The notes: generated by a model from the sequence alone, not told the origin. Shown: positions 8,853-18,003, counted from the stretch's first letter. The stretch is DNA of 64,000 bases from Azospirillum sp. RU38E (GCF_900188385.1 NZ_FZOI01000003.1:1-64000), one strand, 5' to 3'. Numbers and translations are program-made.

Positions 8853-10334
8853 TCAGCGGCAGAAGGGCGGCAGCGGCTGCGCGCCGGCGGCCTGTTCCAT
8901 CACACCCGCGACCCGCAGCAGCGTCACCTCGTCAAAGGGGCGACCCAGGATCTGCAGACCCAGCGGCAGACCATCCGCAGCCAAGCCCGCCGGCACGGAG
9001 ATGCCCGGCAGCCCGGCCAAGCTGGCCGGTACCGTGAACACGTCGTTCAGGTACATGGAAATCGGGTCATCCTGCTTTTCGCCGATGGCGAAGGCCGTGC
9101 TGGGGGCCGTCGGCGTCAGGATCACGTCACACTGCTCGTAAGCCTTGGCAAAGTCTTCAGCAATGCGGGCGCGGACCTTCTGCGCCTTCAGGTAATAGGC
9201 ATCATAATAGCCGGCCGACAGCACATAGGTGCCGATCATGATACGGCGGCGCACTTCCTTGCCGAAGCCTTCACCGCGCGTATTCTCATACATCTCCTTC
9301 AGATCCTTGCCCTCAACGCGCAGGCCGAAGCGCACGCCGTCATACCGGGCGAGGTTGGAGGAGCATTCCGCCGGGGCCACCACATAGTAGGTGGCCAGCG
9401 CATATTTCGTGTGCGGCAGGCTGATTTCTACCGGCACGGCACCGGCTGCCTTCAGCCATTCGATACCCTGCTGCCAGACGCGCTCAATCTCCGCCGGCAT
9501 CCCCTCCACCCGGTATTCCTTGGGAATACCGACGCGCAGGCCACGGATATCGCCGGTCAAGGCTGCCTGGAAATCAGGCACCGGCATATCGACAGACGTG
9601 CTGTCCTTGGGGTCGAATCCGGCCATGCTCTGCAGCATAATGGCGGCATCGCGCACCGTGCGGGTCATCGGGCCGGCCTGATCCAGCGAGCTGGCAAAGG
9701 CGATGGTGCCCCAGCGGGAGCAGCGGCCATAGGTCGGCTTCAACCCGACAATACCGGTGAAGCTGGCCGGCTGGCGGATGGAACCGCCGGTATCCGTGCC
9801 GGTGGCAGCAATGGCGAAACGGCCGGAAACCGAGGCCGCCGAACCGCCCGACGAGCCACCGGGCACCAGCTTGCGGTCGGCTGCCGCCGGGTCTTTCCCG
9901 GTCCAGGGGTTCAGCACCGGGCCGTAATAGCTGGTGATATTGGCCGAACCCATGGCGAATTCGTCCAGGTTCAGCTTGCCCAGCATCACCGCACCATCGC
10001 GGAACAGATTCGCGGTGATGGTGCTTTCATAGGCCGGCTTGAAGCCGTCCAGAATGTGGCTGGCCGCCGTGGTCAGCACACCCTTGGTGCAGAACAGATC
10101 CTTGATGCCCAGCGGCATCCCGTCCATCGGGCCGTTGGTGCCAGCGGCATAGCGCGCGTCGGATGCCTTGGCCTGGTCGAGCGCGATCTCCGGCGTCTCC
10201 GTGATGAAGGCGTTCAGCGGGCGGGCCGCTTCCACTGCCTTCACATAGGCCTCGGTCAGTTCGACCGCGGTGAATTCCTTCTTCTTCAGCCCGTCCAGGG
10301 CTTCCGACATGGAAAGATGGGTCAGATTGGTCAT
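8853..10334 (-). CDS. gatA: Asp-tRNA(Asn)/Glu-tRNA(Gln) amidotransferase subunit A
   Basis: GatA is the glutaminase subunit of GatCAB, which amidates mischarged Glu-tRNA(Gln) and/or Asp-tRNA(Asn). The 493-residue product carries the amidase Ser-cisSer-Lys triad: Lys78 in PLGIKDLF, Ser161 in [10 protein letters not shown], and Ser185 in [12 protein letters not shown]. The start ATG (10334-10332) overlaps the gatC stop by one base (TAATG), so translation is probably coupled. The gatB gene is not next to it within this window. A terminator follows at 8791-8819. Confidence 0.97.
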   Translation of the reverse strand: MTNLTHLSMSEALDGLKKKEFTAVELTEAYVKAVEAARPLNAFITETPEIALDQAKASDARYAAGTNGPMDGMPLGIKDLFCTKGVLTTAASHILDGFKPAYESTITANLFRDGAVMLGKLNLDEFAMGSANITSYYGPVLNPWTGKDPAAADRKLVPGGSSGGSAASVSGRFAIAATGTDTGGSIRQPASFTGIVGLKPTYGRCSRWGTIAFASSLDQAGPMTRTVRDAAIMLQSMAGFDPKDSTSVDMPVPDFQAALTGDIRGLRVGIPKEYRVEGMPAEIERVWQQGIEWLKAAGAVPVEISLPHTKYALATYYVVAPAECSSNLARYDGVRFGLRVEGKDLKEMYENTRGEGFGKEVRRRIMIGTYVLSAGYYDAYYLKAQKVRARIAEDFAKAYEQCDVILTPTAPSTAFAIGEKQDDPISMYLNDVFTVPASLAGLPGISVPAGLAADGLPLGLQILGRPFDEVTLLRVAGVMEQAAGAQPLPPFCR

Positions 10335-10636
10335 TATTCGACGACCTTGGGCACGGAGAAGAAATGTTCGGCGGCGTCGGTGGCGTTCAGCACCACGGCG
10401 TCGGGATAGCCCCCATCGGTCACCTGATCGGGCCGGCGGCGCAGGGTTTGGGCGGCAACGGAGGTCATCGGCTCGACACCATCGGTGTCAACCTCGCCCA
10501 ACTGCTCGACCCAGCCGAGCAGTTTGTTCAGTTCATCCGCCAGATGCGCCTGTTCCTCTTCCGGCACCTTGATGCGGGCGAGGTGGGCGATCTTTGCCAC
10601 GGTCTTGGCGTCCAGGGTGGCCTTGTCCTGCGACAT
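10334..10636 (-). CDS. gatC: Asp-tRNA(Asn)/Glu-tRNA(Gln) amidotransferase subunit C
   Basis: GatC is the small subunit that wraps around and stabilises the GatA-GatB pair. The 100-residue product shows the family pattern [35 protein letters not shown] and a C-terminal [10 protein letters not shown]. The start MSQDKATLD at 10636 gives normal length. The much longer open frame upstream is a shadow of ruvX. It is translationally coupled to gatA through TAATG. Its promoter must lie in the 100-base gap shared with the divergent ruvX. Confidence 0.95.
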   Translation of the reverse strand: MSQDKATLDAKTVAKIAHLARIKVPEEEQAHLADELNKLLGWVEQLGEVDTDGVEPMTSVAAQTLRRRPDQVTDGGYPDAVVLNATDAAEHFFSVPKVVE

Positions 10637-10738
10637 GGTGCTAAATCTCGTCATAGCTGCGGGCGTCTTGCCCCGGCCGCCCCCATCAGGAAACCGATGA
10701 TGCGGGCGCGAAAGCGGTTTGGAAGCTAGCACCACGTC

Positions 10739-11272
10739 ATGGCAATCCGCAACCTTGAGGAACTGAAACCCGCAATGCCCCGTCACGCACGGCTGATGGG
10801 GCTGGATATCGGGGAGAAGACCATTGGTCTGTCCGTCTGCGATCCGGGCTTCAGCGTCGCATCGCCCATCGGCACCATCCGCCGCACCAAATTCACCCAG
10901 GATGTGCAGGAACTGGCCCGCGCCATGAAAGACCGCGACGTGCGCGGCCTGGTGATCGGCCTGCCGGTCAATATGGACGGGACAGAGGGGCCGCGCTGTC
11001 AGTCGGTGCGGGAATTCGCCCGCCAGATTCTGATGCGCCCGCAAATGTTCGCCCAGGGCGAACCGGAAATCGCCTTCTGGGACGAACGGCTTTCCACCAG
11101 TGCGGTGGAGCGCATGATGATCGAATGGGACATGACCCGCAAAAGACGGGACGAGGTGGTGGACAAGATGGCCGCCGCCTACATCCTGCAAGGTGCCCTG
11201 GATTTCATGAAGCGGGCGGAGCAGGACGCGGCGGGAGACGAAGAGGATGAAGCTGAGGGGGAAGATCGCTGA
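10739..11272 (+). CDS. ruvX: putative pre-16S rRNA nuclease / Holliday junction resolvase-like protein YqgF
   Basis: The 177-residue product has the YqgF RNase H-like fold signatures: MGLDIGEKTIGLSVCD with the first metal-binding Asp, LVIGLPVNMDGTEG, FWDERLSTSAVER, and DKMAAAYILQGALD with the last acidic residue. Family members process the 5' end of 16S rRNA and were earlier proposed as resolvases. An acidic tail of about 15 residues extends past the fold. It diverges from gatC, a common arrangement in alphaproteobacteria. The gene may start at the ATG at 10739 or at the internal MPRHARLMG, a point the sequence does not settle. Confidence 0.92.
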   Translation: MAIRNLEELKPAMPRHARLMGLDIGEKTIGLSVCDPGFSVASPIGTIRRTKFTQDVQELARAMKDRDVRGLVIGLPVNMDGTEGPRCQSVREFARQILMRPQMFAQGEPEIAFWDERLSTSAVERMMIEWDMTRKRRDEVVDKMAAAYILQGALDFMKRAEQDAAGDEEDEAEGEDR

Positions 11273-11315
11273 CCCGCCTTCGGCCATCTTGACAAGGAAG
11301 CGGATGCCGTTAGGA

Positions 11316-11493
11316 CCTCTGAGGGTCTGTCCAAGAGCTTTTACTTCTTTTCCAATCTCTTAACCGTCATTCCCGCGAAGGCGGGAATCCAAAATCCGCG
11401 CTGTCGTATGGATTCCCGCCTTCGCGGGAATGACGGTGGAAAAAGGGCAAGGTTTCGAAAGGCAAGATAACTTTCCGGACAGACACTCAGAGG
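11316..11493. mobile_element. MITE-like element, copy 1
   Basis: The outer ends are inverted repeats, CTCTGAGGGTCTGTCC (11317-11332) and GGACAGACACTCAGAG (11477-11492), matching at 15 of 16 bases. Inside lies a long palindrome: CCGTCATTCCCGCGAAGGCG at 11364-11383 and its mirror image ending at 11436. It has no coding capacity and no clear target duplication. Its ends are related to those of the element at 26799-26997. The right end contains AGAGG, which is the likely ribosome-binding site of the HTH gene that follows. Confidence 0.75.
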
Positions 11494-11498
11494 CTGAA

Positions 11499-11942
11499 AT
11501 GCTGCACTACACCGATTGCGGTCTGGAAAATATCTATCTGGCCAATGGCTATCAGGTGATGGAGACACCGTATGGCAAGGCGGTGTCGGTAGAGAACGCC
11601 CGTGAATTGCACCAGCGCATCGGTTGCGATCTGGTCAATGGGATGCCGCATCTGTCAGGTCGGCAGTTCCGATTCCTGCGCGCCGTGATGGATATGACGC
11701 AGGCTGAACTGGCCCGCCCTTTCGGCAATGATGTGCAGACAATTGCCCGCTGGGAGAAACTGTCGCGCGTGCCGAAGCTGGCAAACCAGTTGATTCGCCA
11801 GATTTACCTGGAACATGTGGGCGAAAAGCCCAGCTATACCGAAACGGTGGAGCGGGTGCTGTCGCTGCCCGCTGCCAAGCCCCGGCTGCAATACCGCGAT
11901 GCCGGGGCGGGTCTGTGGCAACAGGATATCGTGGCGGCCTGA
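11499..11942 (+). CDS. helix-turn-helix regulator, MqsA-antitoxin-like C-terminal domain
   Basis: The 147-residue product begins MLHYTDCGLENIYLANGYQ. Residues about 50-100 form an HTH of the type seen in MqsA/YgiT antitoxins: LSGRQFRFLRAVMDMTQAEL then FGNDVQTIARWEK. The N-terminus lacks the zinc-binding cysteine pairs of true MqsA. The short motif YTDCGLENIYLANGY recurs in small alphaproteobacterial regulators. No toxin partner lies beside it, so a toxin-antitoxin role is not supported. The ATG at 11499 has AGAGG five bases upstream, inside the repeat of the adjacent MITE-like element. Confidence 0.8.
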   Translation: MLHYTDCGLENIYLANGYQVMETPYGKAVSVENARELHQRIGCDLVNGMPHLSGRQFRFLRAVMDMTQAELARPFGNDVQTIARWEKLSRVPKLANQLIRQIYLEHVGEKPSYTETVERVLSLPAAKPRLQYRDAGAGLWQQDIVAA

Positions 11943-11947
11943 CCGGG

Positions 11948-12496
11948 TCAGGCCGCGCGCGGCAGCCCGCCGGGGTCCAGCATCATGGTCAGCGCCGTGC
12001 TGCCGCGATCCATGGCTTCCAGGGTCAGGGAGAAGGCATCGGCGGGCGGCAGGTCAAAGTCACACACCACCTCGCCGCAATCAAACGTGACGCGGGCATC
12101 CAGCCGGCCGGCGATGCGCAGCATCCGGTGATTATCGCCCAGGCAGAACAGCATCATCCGGCCCATGCCGCGATTGCGGGCCAGCACCATGGCCCGGCGC
12201 ACCATGGTGCTGCCAATACCCTGTCCCTGCCAGTCGGGTTCAATGGTGATGGCCAGTTCAGCCCGTTCGCCACGCGACGGGTCGCGGCGCAGCTCCACAG
12301 CGGCGCGGACTTCACCACCGATCAAGGCAACCAGGATGGTGGCATGGGCCCAATCGATGCCATCCACATAGGCACGCACCGCATCATCCGACATGCCGCC
12401 CATGAATCGGGCCCGGCGATCCCCGCGCGGCAGGCGCAGCAGGTGGTCGGCGTAACGCCCGGCCTCAGCCGGCAGAAGGGTGCGGAAAACGGTCAT
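11948..12496 (-). CDS. GNAT family N-acetyltransferase
   Basis: The 182-residue product has a GNAT core: ILVALIGGEVRAAVELRRD (beta strands), AELAITIEPDWQGQGIGSTM (the acetyl-CoA pyrophosphate loop QGQGIG), and VRRAMVLARNRGMGRMM. The N-terminal LLRLPRGDRRARFMGGMSDDA is shared by a set of small alphaproteobacterial GNAT proteins. The substrate is unknown. The gene ends only five bases from the convergent HTH gene. The start is uncertain (12496 or 12517), since neither ATG has a strong ribosome-binding site. Confidence 0.85.
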   Translation of the reverse strand: MTVFRTLLPAEAGRYADHLLRLPRGDRRARFMGGMSDDAVRAYVDGIDWAHATILVALIGGEVRAAVELRRDPSRGERAELAITIEPDWQGQGIGSTMVRRAMVLARNRGMGRMMLFCLGDNHRMLRIAGRLDARVTFDCGEVVCDFDLPPADAFSLTLEAMDRGSTALTMMLDPGGLPRAA

Positions 12497-12736
12497 GGCA
12501 GGAACATCCAACGTCATGAAAGGCAAAAGGTTAAAACCCGAACGCCCCATATGCTGACGCAACCATCCCTACCGGTATCTGCCCACGCAAGGCGGCACCT
12601 GTTCTTGTGCGCTGCAATATAAACCTGTGACGCGATGATGCAATAAGGCCAAGCCTCCCCCAGCCATGCCGTTCCTGCATTGCGTCCGGCGTATCGCGCG
12701 TTATCCTGTAACGGACAATCCAAAGGCAGAACGATC

Positions 12737-13501
12737 ATGAGCATCTGGGGCAAGGTCATTGGCGGTGCGGCAGGGTTCGCCATCGGCGGGCCGCTGGGTG
12801 GCTTGATCGGCGCCGTGGCGGGCCACGCCGTGGACGAATTGCGCAGCGTGGAGCTGCCCGACGGACCGGATGGCAAACCCGACCAGACGCAAAGTATCGC
12901 CTTTACCGTCGGCGTCATCGTGCTGGGGGCCAAGATGGCCAAGGCCGATGGCGTGGTCTGCCGAATGGAGATCAATGCGTTCCGCGAGGTCTTCAAGGTA
13001 CCGGAGGCGGAGCTGCGCAATGTCGGCCGCCTGTTCGACATTGCCAAGCGCGACAGCGCCGGCTTTGAAACCTATGCACGGCAGTTGGCCGGCATGTTCA
13101 AGGATCGGCGCGCCGTGCTGGAGGAATTGCTGGGCGGCCTGTTCCATATCGCCGTTGCCGATGGCGTGGTGCATGAGGCCGAACTGACCTTCCTGCGCCG
13201 GGTGTCGGAGATTTTCGGCTTCCCGCCGGCGGAGTTTGAGCAAATCCGCCGCATCCATGGCGGTACCGCCGCCGGCTATGGCGACCCGCTGGATGATCCC
13301 TATGCCGTGCTGGGCGTGCCGGCGGGGGCGGATTTCCCCACGGTGAAGGCAGCCTATCGCCGCCTGGCGCGGGAAAACCACCCGGACCGGCTGGTGGCCG
13401 ACGGGATGCCGCAGGAATTCATCGATCTGGCCCAGGAAAAGATGTCAGCCATCAATGCCGCCTATGACCGGATCGAGAAGGCGGCGCGGGAAAGGGTTTA
13501 A
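12737..13501 (+). CDS. TerB/DnaJ domain protein (DjlA-like)
   Basis: The 254-residue product has a glycine-rich hydrophobic N-terminus (KVIGGAAGFAIGGPLGG then LIGAVAGHAV) that could insert in or lie on the membrane. A TerB-like helical domain spans about 60-165 (GVIVLGAKMAKADGVVCRME and GLFHIAVADGVVHEAEL). A C-terminal J domain spans about 188-250, with DPYAVLGVPAGADFPTVK and the HPD motif in ENHPDRLV. This is the DjlA layout. J domains stimulate the ATPase of DnaK, so it is probably a membrane-associated co-chaperone. It starts at 12737 (MSIWGKVIG) and is followed by the ABC-F gene. Confidence 0.9.
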   Translation: MSIWGKVIGGAAGFAIGGPLGGLIGAVAGHAVDELRSVELPDGPDGKPDQTQSIAFTVGVIVLGAKMAKADGVVCRMEINAFREVFKVPEAELRNVGRLFDIAKRDSAGFETYARQLAGMFKDRRAVLEELLGGLFHIAVADGVVHEAELTFLRRVSEIFGFPPAEFEQIRRIHGGTAAGYGDPLDDPYAVLGVPAGADFPTVKAAYRRLARENHPDRLVADGMPQEFIDLAQEKMSAINAAYDRIEKAARERV

Positions 13502-13570
13502 TCCCCTTCCCTGCCCCTGGCATTGCCAGTAGAACGGGGCCAGAAACCCGTTCCAGGAAGTCTTGTCCCC

Positions 13571-15385
13571 ATGGCCCCCAATAATCCCGCCCTTGTCGGC
13601 CTTGCCGGCGCGTCTGTCCATATGGGCGCCACCGTGCTGTTCGAGAATATCGACGTCGCCGTCTCGCGGGGGGAGAAGATCTGTCTGGTCGGCCGCAATG
13701 GCAGCGGCAAATCCACCCTGATGAAGGCGCTGGCCGGCATCATCGATGTCGACAAGGGCGAACGCTTCATCCAGCCCGGCGCACGGGTGGCCCATCTGGC
13801 GCAGGAACCGGATTTCACCGGCTTTGCCACGGTGGCCGAGTTCGTGGCCGGCGGGCAGGAGGAACCGGCCCTCTATCGCGTGGAAGCGGTGCTGGAGGCG
13901 CTGGACCTGCCGGGTGATCGGGCCTGCGCCACCCTGTCGGGCGGGGAATCGCGCCGGGCCGCACTCGCCCGCGCGCTAGTCGATCAGCCGGACGTGCTGC
14001 TGCTGGACGAGCCGACCAACCATCTGGATATCCCCACCATCCTGTGGCTGGAAAAGGAATTGCAGCAGTTCCGTGGTGCTTTGCTGCTGATTTCCCACGA
14101 CCGCGCCTTCCTGGCCAACCTGTCCAAGCGCATCCTGTGGCTGGATCGCGGCGTGCTGCGCACCACCGAGCAATCCTTCTCCCAGTTTGAAACCTGGCGG
14201 GATGAGATCTATCGGGAAGAGGAAGCGACATATCACAAGCTGGACCGCAAGATTCAGGCGGAACTGAAATGGATGTGGGAAGGCGGCATTTCCGGCCGCC
14301 GCACCCGCAATATGGGCCGTGTGCGCCGGTTGCAGGGGATGCGCCAGGAACGCGCTGACCGCATCAAATCCCGTCAGGTCAATCTGGGCATTGCGGAGGG
14401 GGATGTTTCCGGCAAGCTGGTGATCGAGGCGGAGGGCATTTCCAAATCCTTCCACGGCCAGGCGGGCGAACGGGTGATCTGCCGCGATTTCTCCACCCGC
14501 ATCCTGCGCGGGGACAAGGTGGGGCTGATCGGCCCCAACGGCGCCGGCAAATCCACCATCCTGAAAATGCTGACCGGCGAACTGGCACCCGACAGCGGCA
14601 ATGTGAAGCTGGGCACCAACCTGCAGACCATCATTTTCGACCAGCGCCGCGCCCAGCTGGACCCCAATGCCACGCTGAAACAGGTGCTGCTGCCCGAAGG
14701 CGGGGACAATATCTGGGTCGGCGGCAAGCCGCGCCATATTGCCAGCTATATGAAGGACTTCCTGTTCGACCCCTCCATGATGGACCAGCCGGTGCGCGTG
14801 ATGTCGGGTGGGGAGCGCAACCGGCTGCTGCTGGCCAAGCTGTTTGCCCAGCCCAGCAACCTGATGGTGCTGGACGAGCCGACCAACGATCTGGACATGG
14901 ACACGCTGGACCTGCTGGAAGAGGTGCTGGCCGATTATGAAGGCACCCTGCTGCTGGTCAGCCACGACCGTGACTTCCTGGACCGGCTGGTCACCAGCAC
15001 CATTGCCGTGGAAGGCGATGGCGATGTGGCCGAATATGCCGGCGGTTACAGCGACTATCTGATACAGCGCAAGGAGCGGGAGCCGGAAGCGGCCAAAACC
15101 GCCGCCAAGCCCAGCGCCCCCGCCCAGGCCACAGCGCCGAAGGCCAAGAAAAAGCTCTCCTTCAAGGAGAACCGGGAGCTGGAGGAATTGCCGGGCCGGA
15201 TCGACGCGCTGGAAAAGAAGATCAGGCAGCTGGAAACCAAGCTGGCCGATCCCGCCTTTTACAGCAAGGATGCCAAGGGTTTCGCCAAGACAACCGATGA
15301 TATCGGCACGGCCCAGGTCGAACTGGCCGCCGCCGAGGAACGCTGGCTGGAACTGGAAGCCCTGCGGGAAGAGCTGGAAGGGTAA
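13571..15385 (+). CDS. ABC-F family ATPase (Uup-like)
   Basis: Two ABC cassettes on one chain without membrane segments define ABC-F. The Walker A motifs are GRNGSGKST and GPNGAGKST, the signatures LSGGESRRAALARAL and MSGGERNRLLLAKL, and the Walker B motifs LLLDEPTNHLD and MVLDEPTNDLD. The linker between cassettes (about residues 220-290) is the helical arm that enters the ribosomal E site in this family. A C-terminal coiled coil (ELEELPGRIDALEKKIRQLE) of the Uup type follows. Uup-like proteins act on ribosomes and affect DNA stability. The 604-residue start at 13571 follows AGGAAG. A bidirectional terminator follows. Confidence 0.92.
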   Translation: MAPNNPALVGLAGASVHMGATVLFENIDVAVSRGEKICLVGRNGSGKSTLMKALAGIIDVDKGERFIQPGARVAHLAQEPDFTGFATVAEFVAGGQEEPALYRVEAVLEALDLPGDRACATLSGGESRRAALARALVDQPDVLLLDEPTNHLDIPTILWLEKELQQFRGALLLISHDRAFLANLSKRILWLDRGVLRTTEQSFSQFETWRDEIYREEEATYHKLDRKIQAELKWMWEGGISGRRTRNMGRVRRLQGMRQERADRIKSRQVNLGIAEGDVSGKLVIEAEGISKSFHGQAGERVICRDFSTRILRGDKVGLIGPNGAGKSTILKMLTGELAPDSGNVKLGTNLQTIIFDQRRAQLDPNATLKQVLLPEGGDNIWVGGKPRHIASYMKDFLFDPSMMDQPVRVMSGGERNRLLLAKLFAQPSNLMVLDEPTNDLDMDTLDLLEEVLADYEGTLLLVSHDRDFLDRLVTSTIAVEGDGDVAEYAGGYSDYLIQRKEREPEAAKTAAKPSAPAQATAPKAKKKLSFKENRELEELPGRIDALEKKIRQLETKLADPAFYSKDAKGFAKTTDDIGTAQVELAAAEERWLELEALREELEG

Positions 15386-15407
15386 GCAAAGCGTTGATAG
15401 ACCATAA

Positions 15408-15436
15408 AAAAGGCCGGGTCCAACGCCCGGCCTTTT
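15408..15436. terminator. bidirectional terminator between the ABC-F gene and gpmA
   Basis: The stem AAAAGGCCGGG (15408-15418) pairs with CCCGGCCTTTT (15426-15436) around a seven-base loop. A-rich and T-rich flanks let it serve the convergent ABC-F gene (plus) and gpmA (minus). Confidence 0.9.
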
Positions 15437-15450
15437 CTTAATTTACCTGA

Positions 15451-16140
15451 TCAATCCAGGAAGTAGCGGTCCAGCGCCTTCAGATCGGCATCCAGCTCAT
15501 AAACGATGGGCTTGCCGGTGGGGATTTCGAACTGAACGATATCCTCATCGCTCATGTCGGACAGGTACTTCACCAGACCGCGCAGGGAGTTGCCGTGCGC
15601 GGCGATCAGCACGCGCTGGCCGGCCTTCACCTGCGGCGCCACGACATGCACCCAATAGGGCACCACGCGGGCCACGCAATCCTTCAGGCTTTCCGTGCGC
15701 GGCAGGTGCGCCTTGGGCATCCCGGCATAGCGCGCATCGCCATCGGGCAGGCGCTCATCGCCTTCCTCCAGGGCCGGCGGGGCAATGTCATAAGAACGGC
15801 GCCAGATCTTGACCTGATCGGCGCCATGCTTGGCCGCCGTCTCCGTCTTGTTCAGGCCCTGCAGGCCGCCATAGTGACGCTCATTCAGGCGCCAGTTCTT
15901 GTGCTGCGGCAGCCACAGGCGATCCATGGCTTCCAGGGCCAGGTTGCTGGTCTTGATGGCGCGCTTCAGCACGGAGGTGTGGCAGCAATCAAAATCGAAG
16001 CCAGACGCCTTCAGCTTTTCGCCGGCCTGACGGGCCTCTTCCACGCCCTGGGGCGACAGGTCCACATCGGTCCAGCCGGTGAACAGGTCCATCTGGTTCC
16101 AGACGCTCTGGCCATGGCGGATCAGGACTAGCTTCGTCAT
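15451..16140 (-). CDS. gpmA: 2,3-bisphosphoglycerate-dependent phosphoglycerate mutase
   Basis: The enzyme interconverts 3- and 2-phosphoglycerate in glycolysis and gluconeogenesis. The phospho-accepting histidine is His9 in [10 protein letters not shown]. The substrate loop follows as [15 protein letters not shown], then [14 protein letters not shown] and the second catalytic histidine in [12 protein letters not shown]. The 229-residue length fits the bacterial dimeric or tetrameric dPGM class. Residues matching the mobile lid (RRSYDIAPP) are present. The start at 16140 is the only sensible one ([10 protein letters not shown]). Confidence 0.96.
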   Translation of the reverse strand: MTKLVLIRHGQSVWNQMDLFTGWTDVDLSPQGVEEARQAGEKLKASGFDFDCCHTSVLKRAIKTSNLALEAMDRLWLPQHKNWRLNERHYGGLQGLNKTETAAKHGADQVKIWRRSYDIAPPALEEGDERLPDGDARYAGMPKAHLPRTESLKDCVARVVPYWVHVVAPQVKAGQRVLIAAHGNSLRGLVKYLSDMSDEDIVQFEIPTGKPIVYELDADLKALDRYFLD

Positions 16141-16248
16141 CTCCCACTTCCTTCAAAAAGTTCCGGCTTGCGGGGGCCGGGTTGGCGAATAGTGCATAGC
16201 AAGCGCGGTCCTACCACAGCGGCCAGAGCCGTACCAGCCGCAAGGGCT

Positions 16249-17358
16249 CTAGCCCGCCGCCAGCAGCCAGTCCCGCAGCGGCTGCCAGAGTTTTTCCTTC
16301 GCCCCGCCGCTGACCACCATGCCGATATGGCCCAGTGGCGGATGCCAGGCGGTGGCACCGGGGATCGACCGGGCCAGCGCATCGGCAGCGGCCGGCGGCA
16401 CGATGCGGTCACGCGCCGGCACCACCACCAGCGCCGGCTTGCGCCATGCCTCTGGCCGCACTGGCGCGCCGGCCACCTGCCATTCACCCCGCCCCGGCGT
16501 GTTGCTGCCGTACCAGTCACCCAGACATTCCCGCGCGATGGCGGCCGGCAGGGTGACGCCGTCATTCAGCCAATCTTCCAGCGCCACGAAATCATCGGCC
16601 GCATCGCTGGCCAGATCCATCTCGGCAAAGCGGCTGAATTTCTTCAGGGCCAGCAGCGGGTCCAGCGTGGCAAAGAAAAGCTGCACGGCATCGACCGGCA
16701 ATTCCCCCAGCAGGTGCAGCGTCGGCTCAAAAGGCGGCAACAGGGTCGCCACCCGGCGGGCACCCGCCGCATCATCGGCATGGAAGTCCCAGGGCGTGGC
16801 GAGTGCCACATAGGCCGACACCTGATCGGGCCGGCGCAAGGCCGCCGCCAGGGCCAGCAGCCCGCCCATGCAATAGCCGGCCAGCACCACCGGCCCGCCC
16901 ACCTGGGCCACCACATGGTTCAGCGCCCGGCTCAGCCGGCCGGCGATGATATCGGTCAGGGTGAAGGGCCGCTCCAGCGCCCCCGGCTGGCCCCATTCCA
17001 GCAGGAAGGGGCGCAGCCCCTGCCCTGCCAGCCAGCGCAGCAGGCTTTTCCGGTGCGACAGGTCCAGGATATAGCCGCGATTGACCAGGGAGGGCACGAA
17101 CAGCACCGGCCGACCCTGGCCGCCAAAATCCAGCAGCCGGGTCGCCCCTTCCCGCCAGATGGTCGGCGCATCCGCCACATCGCGCTGATAGGGGTGCCGG
17201 CGATAGCGTTCCAGCCCGGTCATGAAGCGGTCGATTCGCCGCCGCATCTCCCGGTCGACCGCCGCCGGCAGCAGGGCCAGCGGGTCAGGCGGTGGGTTTG
17301 GTCCGGGGGGTACGCCGGGGGGCTGCTTTTTTTCGCGGAGCCGGGCGATCAGCGCCAT
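16249..17358 (-). CDS. PhaC-like polyhydroxyalkanoate synthase (alpha/beta hydrolase fold)
   Basis: The lipase-like box is GYCMGG, with Cys163 in place of serine, the hallmark of PHA synthases. The rest of the triad is visible as Asp316 in PARDRIVPP and His343 in LGHIGMVVSGGAKE. TLTDIIAGRLSRALNHV and LATPWDFHADD are also PhaC-like. At about 369 residues it matches the short class III catalytic subunit, which needs a PhaE partner. The gene upstream is a candidate for that partner. The start is uncertain. ATG 17358 is used, which overlaps the upstream gene by 74 bases in another frame. A start nearer 17250 is possible. Confidence 0.75.
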   Translation of the reverse strand: MALIARLREKKQPPGVPPGPNPPPDPLALLPAAVDREMRRRIDRFMTGLERYRRHPYQRDVADAPTIWREGATRLLDFGGQGRPVLFVPSLVNRGYILDLSHRKSLLRWLAGQGLRPFLLEWGQPGALERPFTLTDIIAGRLSRALNHVVAQVGGPVVLAGYCMGGLLALAAALRRPDQVSAYVALATPWDFHADDAAGARRVATLLPPFEPTLHLLGELPVDAVQLFFATLDPLLALKKFSRFAEMDLASDAADDFVALEDWLNDGVTLPAAIARECLGDWYGSNTPGRGEWQVAGAPVRPEAWRKPALVVVPARDRIVPPAAADALARSIPGATAWHPPLGHIGMVVSGGAKEKLWQPLRDWLLAAG

Positions 17359-17818
17359 CAGTTCCGCCGCCTGCGGGCGCAGGCTGGGATGCCAGGGCGG
17401 CGAGCTGTTGTTCAAGAGCGGCAATCCGGCCGCCGAGCTCAGCAAGATCGTCAGCCCCATCCCCAGATGCAGGCCCAGCGGGCGCGGCCCCTGCCGCAGG
17501 GGCCCGCTCCCCATTTCCCGGCTGTCGCGCACCCGTTCCCCCCTTACTGGCCTCTGCTTTCGTCTCAGCCGTGCCGTTCGGCCACAGGCCGGCCATCATA
17601 TCCGCCCAAGGATTGCGTTCCCCCTTGCCGCCGCCGAAACCGGGCGGCATGGACAGGAACGGGTTCAGCATCAGGGCCGACTGGCTGACCGCCTGCATGG
17701 TGCGCGCCACGCTGTCCGCCATGGTGGGGTCGCTGCACAGCGCCGCCCATTGTTCCTGCCACAGGTCCAGGTATCGCCGGGCCAGATCGTCCAGCGATGG
17801 CGGTTCGGCCTCACGCAT
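17285..17818 (-). CDS. small PhaE-like synthase subunit candidate
   Basis: The 177-residue product starts MREAEPPSLDDLARRYLDLW after a strong GGAGAGGAGG ribosome-binding site. Its N-terminus (YLDLWQEQWAALCSDP, then MLNPFLSMPPGFGGG) resembles PHA synthase subunit E and phasin-like proteins. The C-terminal half is a low-complexity stretch rich in Ala, Pro and Gly, with a possible short coiled coil (DLAELGGRIAALEQQLAALA) and a basic end (KKAAPRRTPRTK). Known PhaE proteins are about twice as long. The assignment rests mainly on context: it overlaps the PhaC-like gene and faces phaR. Confidence 0.6.
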   Translation of the reverse strand: MREAEPPSLDDLARRYLDLWQEQWAALCSDPTMADSVARTMQAVSQSALMLNPFLSMPPGFGGGKGERNPWADMMAGLWPNGTAETKAEASKGGTGARQPGNGERAPAAGAAPAGPASGDGADDLAELGGRIAALEQQLAALASQPAPAGGGTDGADRPAPRKKAAPRRTPRTKPTA

Positions 17819-17886
17819 TGATGCCTCCTCTCCTTATCCGCAGCATGGGCGGGAAACATACAATAACGCGCTTCGCCGGCTGATCT

Positions 17887-17900
17887 GAAACAATTGTTTC
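17887..17900. promoter_or_regulatory. perfect 14-base palindrome upstream of the pha genes
   Basis: GAAACAATTGTTTC is a perfect palindrome in the space between the divergent PHA synthase genes and phaR. It lies about 69 bases from the minus-strand start. A dyad in this position suggests an operator, but which regulator binds is not known from the sequence. Confidence 0.45.
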
Positions 17901-17929
17901 GCCTGGATCGTTGTGGCGTTGCGGAACGC

Positions 17930-17948
17930 TTGCGCTGCGACCGCGCAA
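17930..17948. promoter_or_regulatory. candidate PhaR-binding inverted repeat
   Basis: TTGCG (17930-17934) and CGCAA (17944-17948) form an inverted repeat with a nine-base spacer containing CTGCG. PhaR proteins of Paracoccus and Rhodobacter bind TGC-rich sites near phaP and phaR. The match is by type and location only. Confidence 0.35.
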
Positions 17949-18003
17949 TGACGTACTCCTAGTGATAACAAATCGGTGTTCGAACGGGAGGGTGCGACGG
18001 CAA

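Noticed and set aside
11364-11436. possible CRISPR repeats in the palindromic element
   Set aside because: The two similar units are inverted, not direct, and there is no regular spacer series.
11499-11942. toxin-antitoxin pair built on the MqsA-like regulator
   Set aside because: No toxin-sized partner is adjacent in the same direction. The neighbours are a convergent GNAT gene and a repeat element.
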